From: Polytrichum commune
Taxonomy: Eukaryota; Streptophyta; Polytrichopsida; Polytrichales; Polytrichaceae
Reading direction: 5' to 3'
DNA: 64,000 nucleotides
Assembly (NCBI GenBank): GCA_950295325.1
Contig: OX485804.1
Span: forward strand, 15,626,001-15,690,000
Positions 57,551 to 64,000 of this stretch are shown here, piece by piece (the first letter of the stretch is position 1; each line of letters starts with the position of its first letter). A program made the position numbers and the translations under genes. The notes below the pieces were generated by a model that was not told the origin of the DNA, did not search any database, and saw only the letters and a list, made by a program, of their open reading frames with translations.

Positions 57551-58165
57551 GTTTTGTTGTATTAAAGAGGTAGTTAATGCTAACATTCCTTTCATCTATG
57601 TTATGTACATCTATAATACATCCATTTTCACTTGGGAACTACTTGGGAACTTCACCTATCATTGGGAACGTAATGATAATTAGGGTTACTAGTGTAGAAT
57701 GGACATGGTTAGGGTTAGAGTGGCCACCTGCCTAGTATGTTGCCTTGTACACGGGTGATATAGCATCACTAGTATCTTGATGCTAAATGTCATTCATCAT
57801 TGCTGTCTAGTTTCTTATTAGAGAACTCTTTATATTTCGGTGTCAATGAAATCATTAGTTTTCATAATTTAATAGGGGATTTAGATAAGATGACAGTCAC
57901 TAACTTGGGTAGGCAACACCAAAAATCCTCTGAACTCCTATTTCAAGAGTTCTTAAGAACATTTGTATTTGTTTGGAGCCTTGAGTTATTACTTCATACC
58001 ATCTACATTGCTTAAACTCGTCGTATATATTTTTGAAGCCCATGTTACATATGTTTTCGTATCTACTCAATAATACGACAACTTCACGCCATTTGTCATA
58101 TCAATGAGAAGACGACACCTTGAGAATACGACTTTTTTGTGTGTTTCCCAAATGTGTCATACTAA
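57551..58165. other. Probable interior of the truncated pogo relative
   Basis: A 71-codon open frame (57800-58015) has no transposase motif. Iteron-like motifs resume at 58060-58145. Otherwise unrecognised. Confidence 0.35.
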
Positions 58166-58757
58166 GGGCCACTTCACACATGAGCCAAGAGCCGTGACCT
58201 TGTAATGGTGAGGACCCTTGACTCTCATCCAAAAAGGTTGTACCATGGGTGTTGGGAAAGCCATTTTATGTAGTCTTGGGCCCCCAAGCATAGTGTGATG
58301 TGAGAATGAACCATGTTGCGGGACCATTGCATATTTTGTTGGCGGAAAAAGAGGGGAGGATTTGGTTTATTATAATATGTCTCAAACTTTATCAATTTAA
58401 GAGAACTACTTAGTAGTGTTTGTATGTCCCAAAATCTATGTTGGAATCCGTTATGGAATCTGCTCTGAAATTAATTCTGCTATAAAATATATTAAAAAAC
58501 AACGGTCTCCCGGAATTTGCGTCAGGCCCACCTCTTGGAGGTGGGTTTGACGCAAATTCCGGTAGACCATGCACCCTTATCCACAACCTACCATGTAGGA
58601 CTCCATGTAGACTTTTCATCCACGAACTTGTCTTTGGACCTTTAGGCCTTCACCTCCTAGTGCGAAGTGAACTTGGACGGTCTACGCCTTCTCGACCAAC
58701 GAGAGCTCTTACATTGCCAATGGTCAGGGGCCTCCAGCCTTGTGTGTGAAGTGGCCC
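58166..58757 (+). mobile_element. Harbinger-type MITE, copy d (592 bp)
   Basis: Perfect termini GGGCCACTTCACACATGAG and inverse ttgtgtgtgaagtggccc, flanked by TAA (58163-58165 and 58758-58760). The core is a different subfamily from copies a-c and contains a strong internal hairpin at 58504-58568 (ggaatttgcgtca/tgacgcaaattcc with cccacctc/gaggtggg). This subfamily is the nearest relative of the 255-bp array unit at 35203. Confidence 0.88.
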
Positions 58758-58776
58758 TAAAGAGGGAGAACAACAA

Positions 58777-58960
58777 CAATCGGGGAGAACCGGCAGTTAG
58801 TTACAAACAAACCGGTTGAGTTTGAAAAACAACCAGTTGAAGTTCAAGAATGCAGGAAAAAAACACCGATCATTTGGGATGTACTTATAGAAAAATATAC
58901 CCCAATTTCATAAAGGACCGGTTAACTTGCAAACACTAGGAGAATCTCAACCGATTATGT
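58777..58960 (+). repeat. AACCGG-family repeat
   Basis: cggggagaaccggcagttag, aaaccggttgagtttga, cagttgaagttcaaga, ataccccaatttcat, ggttaacttgcaaacactagga. Inverted relative to 28782 and 37160. Confidence 0.75.
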
Positions 58961-59458
58961 AACCTAACCCTAAAGTACAATTACTTTGGGTTTAGCATAA
59001 GTTACTGGTTTGGTTCGTTTATGGTTAAGGCTACACATAGTAGAGAGAGAGAGAGAGATGCACATGGTGCACATGCATTTCAATATGAAGGGCTTCACTC
59101 AAACTTCCAAACTTTTTTTGCAACACTTCACCAAAAAAAACTTGATATTGACCGTTTTGTATTGAATATGAAAATAATATGATATTTCACTGTATTGAAA
59201 AAGTACATGCAATGAAATGATGCACTAAAATTATTTAGATTCCCTACATAATGCACTTAGTCATCATCCAACTCCAAAGGCAAAGCCCTCCGGTTTTGGT
59301 CGATTTCCAAGTGTCAAAAATTCTAGCCCAAAACATATTTTCCATCGGAAGACCTCATAATGACACTCACATAAATGCATCTAATGTTTCAAGTTTCAAT
59401 CGACTTTTGCGATCACTCTTCACCCAATTTTGTTTGGAAAATCCACATTCACATATAA
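58961..59458. other. Intergenic, nothing recognised
   Basis: (AG)n run near 59043-59060. A 70-codon frame at 59251-59463 has no family signal. Confidence 0.5.
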
Positions 59459-60197
59459 GGTAGAGGGTGCTTAAACCAACACTTTAAGCTATTGCATATA
59501 CATATGGCTTCAAGGTTTATATATATATATATATATTAGCCTTTGTTCTAAACATAGGTATAAAGAAGAAGAAAAATAGCATCTATTAGATATTTGATGA
59601 ATATTCAAAATCAAACCCAGTAGCTTCCTTAAACCAATATATAGGGCCCGTGTATGATGACCTTGGATATGATGAGGACCCCCACACTCATTGCCTAGAA
59701 CCAACACAACATAGTTGGGTACTAGACCTAAGCTAGATTAAAGACCAACTAGTAACGGTGCGCAAAGCCACATGGCCACCTCCATAATCCCACCTAGTTC
59801 GCTTGCAAAACCATCACCTTGCATCCTGGGTACCAACCCCCTTTGTGCTTTGTGGGCCTACCTCCATGACTTTGCGAATAGAATGGTTGAACCTCCCCCC
59901 CATCCCTACAGTGTACAAAATGGCTAGAATAGGCATTGACAAGCCACCCTAAAGCCACCTTGAACCAACCCAAGATAGAGTGGAGACCGTTACCTACCCT
60001 ACATGGAGGTATTGGAAGTCACTATGAGGTGGTGCCACTAATGGCACCTAAAAGCGTCACTCCGTGGGCCCACAAATGGTGGAGGAGCGTATACTCCTCC
60101 ACCATGGAGAACACCTCAAGGTAGTAGAGTGTTGGTGATTGGGAAGCGTTTGAAGGTGTTGGTTTTGGGTGGGGTGTTGGTTTTAGCACCCTCTACC
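59459..60197. mobile_element. GGTAGAGGGTGCT-type TIR element (739 bp)
   Basis: 24-bp termini ggtagagggtgcttaaacc.. and inverse of ggtagagggtgctaaaacc.., one mismatch. TA lies immediately outside a possible one-base extension on each side, so a TA target is possible but unproven. Internal (TA)n near 59517-59537. A 12-bp-arm palindrome lies at 60076-60105 (atggtggaggag/ctcctccaccat). Non-coding. Confidence 0.75.
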
Positions 60198-60747
60198 GTA
60201 GATGTGCTTGCCAAACCAGAGTTGCAATCAGTGCCGAGTCGAAGTTGCAGAGTCAAAATTACGAGAGTGATTGGAATTTAGAAGCGTCTGCTAGCTAGGG
60301 TGCCAAGATTGGACTCCAACTATGTTTCTATTTGCAAATTACAGCCTCTGTATTTTGTGACATGGCAGTTTTTGGAGAAAGGTGGGAACTTTGCATAGCA
60401 CATTTTTTGATGGCAATTTTTTTCTTTTTCTTTTTTGAATGCATTTGACAGGTGTTGAAGACTCAATATTGAACACTGTATTTTGTTGCAACTGTAATCA
60501 CTGCTTGTTGTGTGCTACATAATTTTTGTAGATATAATTGTAATGATAGACAACTAACGTCACCACGTCCTGTAAAAAAATGTAATGGATTTTGCCTTTA
60601 CATTTTCAAAGTGTCAGGGACACCACATTGTAATGAAATAAACATAATAAAATGTCACTGTAACAGTGATATTTAGTGACCTTGGTTGTTGAGTTACATA
60701 ATTAAATAAACATTTGCAATCGATTCAAATACTAGGGGCAAGCCTAT
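60198..60747. other. Intergenic, nothing recognised
   Basis: T-rich stretch near 60410-60440 only. Confidence 0.5.
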
Positions 60748-60957
60748 GATCGGGGAGGAACCAGCAGTTAGTTACAGACGAACCAGTTGAGTTTGAGAAA
60801 TAACCGGTTGATGTCCAAGATTGCAAGAAAATCACCGATCATTTCAGTGGAATTTATAGAGTATACCCCGATTTAATGAAGGAAAACCGAGGGATATATA
60901 TCAACATGTAAGCGGTTGGACTTGCAAACACTAGGATCTCAATTAATTATGCCCTAA
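60748..60957 (+). repeat. AACCGG-family repeat, best copy
   Basis: atgatcggggaggaaccagca, cagttgagtttgaga, caccgatcatttcagtgg, tataccccgatttaatgaagg, aagcggttggacttgcaaac, then attatgccc. About 210 bp, no coding potential. Confidence 0.75.
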
Positions 60958-61222
60958 AATCTGCCCGATGACTGGGAGGGCCGGGGCAGCAAAAAGTCAG
61001 TTGATGGGGCTGCCCCCTAACTTAGCACCAGCCGGGCAGAGTGGCTGGTGGCTGCCCCCCCCCCCCCCAGCCACCTCCGCCGTCTAAACTCGCCGAAAAA
61101 GTGACCCTGGGGCCCCGCCACATAACCAGGGTTGGGTTGGGCTTTCTTAACCACTGGCCCGGTGTGGCCCTAGTAGAACCTGAATGAGGTAGTCTCTAGG
61201 CCACTGTAAAGCACAGTACTAA
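60958..61222. other. GC-rich spacer, C14 tract
   Basis: A small hairpin ggggcagc/gctgcccc at about 60983-61016 and a run of 14 C at 61055-61068. Confidence 0.6.
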
Positions 61223-61739
61223 GGGCATCTGTAGTGGATCTAGGTAAAGCTCACTGCAAACCAAAACCTATCTTTTGACTGACCTAAAATTAGAAACTGA
61301 AATTACCATCATTAGAAGCACACCTAAATAAACGTGAGATATTTCTCAAGAAAAAAGAATTGTAAAAATTTGACGTAGGTGAAATCCCTCATTGAAAACA
61401 CCACATTTTCAAAATTTAGAGGGAGTGCACCAAATCTTGCTTAAAAATGGAAAGATCCTCCCACACTCCCTCTAAATGTCAAAAATTTGGAGGGAGTGTG
61501 GGAGGATCTTTCCATTTTAAAGCAAGATTTGGTGTACTCCCTCTAAATTTTGAAAATGTGGTGTTTTCAATGAGGGATTTCACCTACGTCAAATTTTTAC
61601 AATTCTTTTTTCTTGAGAAATATCTCACGTTTATTTAGGTGTGCTTCTAATGATGGTAATTTCAGTTTCTAATTTTAGGTCAGTCAAAAGATAGGTTTTG
61701 GTTTGCAGTGAGCTTTACCTAGATCCACTACAGATGCCC
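61223..61739. mobile_element. Harbinger/Tourist-type hairpin MITE (517 bp)
   Basis: Starts GGGCATCTGTAGTGGATCTA and ends with its exact inverse, flanked by TAA (61220-61222 and 61740-61742). The two arms of about 255 bp meet around a 5-7-nt loop near 61481 and differ at only about three positions. GGGCATC termini with a TAA duplication fit Tourist-like PIF/Harbinger elements. Arm identity this high implies a young insertion. A transcript would fold into one long duplex, a good small-RNA source. Confidence 0.93.
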
Positions 61740-61742
61740 TAA

Positions 61743-62289
61743 GTACTATCAGGTACATGAATAAGGATGCAGGCGATCACTGCCTTGGACCTTCCAATGT
61801 TGAAGCTGCAAAGGGTGAATTCTTCTTCTTGTGGTGTCTAGCTAAGTTAGATTCGGTTGTGGTGGCTTGCTAACATTTGATCGTCCTTGGCGATCTTAAG
61901 TGTCTAGTTCTAGATAAGTGACCATGAGGCTTTAATTAAGATGCATGCATTTGTTTGGCTATAAAACGGAAACATGCACCCATTACAAAGCATGGAAATC
62001 ATAAGTCATGTGTAAAGTCTCCACATCAAACTCCGCGTGAGTTGGCAAAAACAAGAGTTTGAGAACAAGTCCACAAAGTCAACCAAGTTTTATGGAAGTT
62101 TTATGTCATGTCTAGATTTAGATGGTGGACATAGTTAGCGGATGGCTCCCACTAGTATGGGGCACTTTTATGATTATTTTTAGCCAGTGAATGTTTGAAA
62201 CGCTTGTACGTTGTATCCATCGCTTGTTAAAAGCAACACAAAAGTCTCGCATGTTGATGGGAGTTGTTCGCTAGCTATATGCCCACCGA
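61743..62289. other. Intergenic, nothing recognised
   Basis: No feature seen. Confidence 0.5.
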
Positions 62290-62530
62290 TAAGTGTGGAC
62301 CACAGTCCGGGGAGTTCTGTAGAGAAACCGGCTAATTGCCGAGGTTTCTAGAGGTGGCTCGGATTTTACAAATTTTACCCGGAAGTGGCCTAAAGAGTGT
62401 AAAATTTATCAGTTGATAGCCCCCATTTCCTAATGTGTTTAGGCAATTAGCCGGCAATTTTTTTTTTCATTTATGCAATTTCCGGAAGGTCTAAAGTGTG
62501 GCCGGTTTTATATTGTGGTGGTGGATGTGT
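62290..62530. repeat. CGGCAATTAGCCG-family repeat
   Basis: ccggggagttctgtagaga, accggctaattgccga, gcaattagccggcaattt. The opening ggggag..ccggc resembles the AACCGG-family end, so the two families may share termini. Confidence 0.5.
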
Positions 62531-62617
62531 CATGATCATTTATTCAAATTTTTTGAATTAATGTGGATTAATTCAATGTGGGCATTCACTCTCCATTTAT
62601 TGTCATCTAAATAGTAT

Positions 62618-62667
62618 CCTTAGCAGGATTTGAACCTGGCAAAGCCCCTACCATATTAGGGCTAAGG
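62618..62667 (-). ncRNA. 50-nt tRNA-like hairpin, copy 2
   Basis: Outer stem ccttagc/gctaagg, T-arm-like aggttcaaatcct, B-box ggttcaaatcc. Same length as 43453-43502. The outer stem differs from copy 1 at one base pair (A-T here, G-C there), so pairing is kept. No anticodon arm. Confidence 0.35.
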
Positions 62668-63249
62668 ATTTAGCCTTCGAAAAATACAAGCACCACAAAA
62701 GGGTCCAAGTATTATTCGGAGGCTAGTTAGTATTGAAAAGTCACGAGATTTGCGTACCATTGCCGTTAGTATCAATTGCCCCAAACGAACAAGGCACATC
62801 ACTCATACTCACTGTATTAGGAGAATTCAAATAAGAAGAAGGATTAGCATACAAAAAACGGTACTTACTGTCTTTCTTCCAAAGTGGGATAGCATCACAA
62901 ATTATGTCATCTACCTCTCATATGGCCCTTCCAAGGCAATTCGCAGCATTGCATCGAGATTTCACAACTCAGAGAGGCCGGCTCCCTCACAACTCACACA
63001 TGCTTGCAGGTACTACGACGACACAACAACTCTCTCACATAAGTAACAACAAATTTAGGGTCCAGGGTGCTTGTTTGTGAAACCGACAACGAAAATGGAA
63101 CCTCCACTATTACGGAGTCAAAGCTGGTTTAGGGAAGCAAGGGGAGCCCTAAACCACAAGCCACTCTAACCCTAAAGGGCCTAAACCACAAGCCAACAAG
63201 GCATAGTCTCCAACTATGCATAGTATTGAAACCTTACCTAAAACATATA
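62668..63249. other. Intergenic, nothing recognised
   Basis: A 98-codon frame at 62750-63046 shows no family signal. ctaaaccacaagcca is duplicated at 63150 and 63181. Confidence 0.5.
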
Positions 63250-63475
63250 TATTTGGTCGGTTGCCCGCCGTGAAAATAATTTCTCAATCGGCAATTTGCC
63301 GTGGATACTCTAGGGCAACTTGCTGAAATGCCGGCATTTTATTTTTCTAATCGGCCCATTTCCGTAAACCTTCATTTTCTTCCGGAACCCCTTCCTAAAC
63401 TTTCCAATTGCGTTCGGAAATTCTCAAAATCAACCGGCTAGCTCGTAACTAACTGCCGGCACTACCCGTTCATTG
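63250..63475. repeat. CGGCAATTAGCCG- and AACCGG-family pieces, joined
   Basis: tcggcaatttgccgtgg, aatgccggcatt and atcggccc motifs are followed directly by tcaaccggctagctcgtaac and taactgccggcac at 63425-63475. This juxtaposition suggests that the two families are parts of one element. Confidence 0.5.
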
Positions 63476-63761
63476 GTGTGGACATGGCTTTAGATTTATA
63501 TGTTGCTAAAGGGCTTCCCTCTACTTAACCCTAGCCAAAACCCGCCATCTTTGTAAAAAACTTTGATCTTTTTCTCTCACAATGCAATTTTACACATCAG
63601 GTTGGATGGACCCATCCCCAAGTTTCAAAACTTTAAGAATTATAATGGCTCTTCCCAAATGTTGTGGGTTTTCTCCAAAGAAACTTCCACGTCAACAAAA
63701 CTTCAATTGTTTTTTAGCGCACATTTTAACATGCTCTTATTTTAAATTCCACCCCCCAAGG
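63476..63761. other. Intergenic, nothing recognised
   Basis: Overlapping short frames only. Confidence 0.5.
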
Positions 63762-64000
63762 TAGGCATGCCCGATTCACTTACGGATCTTGATCGGACAC
63801 TTATATGGTTGTGGCATGTGATTAGGTGAGATTTGAAGAACAAACACCAAAAAGACACATGTTCAAAATAGATTGGATTGCATATTAAAAGTACAATAAC
63901 CATTCCAAGCTCGATAGTCAACGTAATTTGGGGGGGGTGTATATGACCATTTAATGGGCACATTAAATCTTCACTTTCAAAATGATTAAGATATTAATGT
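63762..64000 (+). repeat. G-tract family copy, cut by the window end
   Basis: gatcttgatcggacacttata, gaacaaacaccaaaaagaca, atgttcaaaatagattgg, cgatagtcaacgtaatt, G8 at 63930-63937, tatgaccatttaatgggc. Confidence 0.75.

Noticed and set aside
57800-58015. 71-codon frame inside the truncated pogo relative
   Set aside because: No helix-turn-helix or catalytic motif; cannot be linked to a transposase.
61447-61638. 63-codon frame in the Tourist-type hairpin
   Set aside because: Lies in the arm of a non-coding inverted repeat.

Overview
The window looks like nuclear DNA of a eukaryote, most probably a land plant with a large repeat-rich genome. It is clearly AT-rich, has no operon-like gene packing, and is filled with short non-autonomous DNA transposons (MITEs) of the hAT, PIF/Harbinger and Mutator-like types beside one pogo/Tigger-type element whose ends resemble the plant Emigrant/Lemi group. 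The species cannot be told from the sequence. No host protein-coding gene could be supported on either strand. The only recognisable protein is a decayed transposase, so this is a gene desert built by nested transposition and local tandem duplication.

Layout. 1-6900: sparse DNA with scattered old repeats, several sharing a homopolymeric G tract. 6926-10722: a 3.8-kb foldback structure with inverted arms of about 0.5 kb enclosing a nine-unit array of a roughly 150-bp repeat. 11256-13610: small MITEs, then a GC-richer duplicated segment. 14323-15597: first of two 1275-bp hAT-type elements. 16-35 kb: sparse DNA with Harbinger-type copies (20775, 24349), Mutator-like MITEs (23075, 32455), a 192-bp triplicate (26460) and a miRNA-like hairpin (19771). 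35203-37160: two adjacent arrays (255 bp x3, 230 bp x4). 38895-39785: a diverged long foldback. 40.1-42.2 kb: a 363-bp tandem duplication and dispersed repeats. 43833-45035: an element with another nested inside. 46792-50629: the pogo-type element, inserted in a small MITE. 51696-52970: the second hAT-type element, inverted relative to the first. 53-64 kb: several TIR elements, a lone pogo-like end (57410), and a nearly perfect 517-bp Harbinger/Tourist-type hairpin (61223-61739).

How the parts relate. Several insertions are supported by target-site duplications: 8-bp for both hAT copies, 9-bp for two Mutator-like MITEs, TGA or TAA for the Harbinger-type copies, TA for pogo. Two have an unoccupied paralogous site inside the same window (pogo against 45256-45466; the Harbinger copy 24349-24848 against the neighbouring duplicate unit). 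The pogo transposase is full length in one frame but has two stop codons, both explained by a C-to-T change. Other points of interest are MITE ends amplified into arrays, many long G/C homopolymers in AT-rich DNA, and two 50-nt tRNA-like hairpins with a compensatory base change. Repeat-family labels used below (G-tract, Harbinger-type and so on) are descriptive names coined here.
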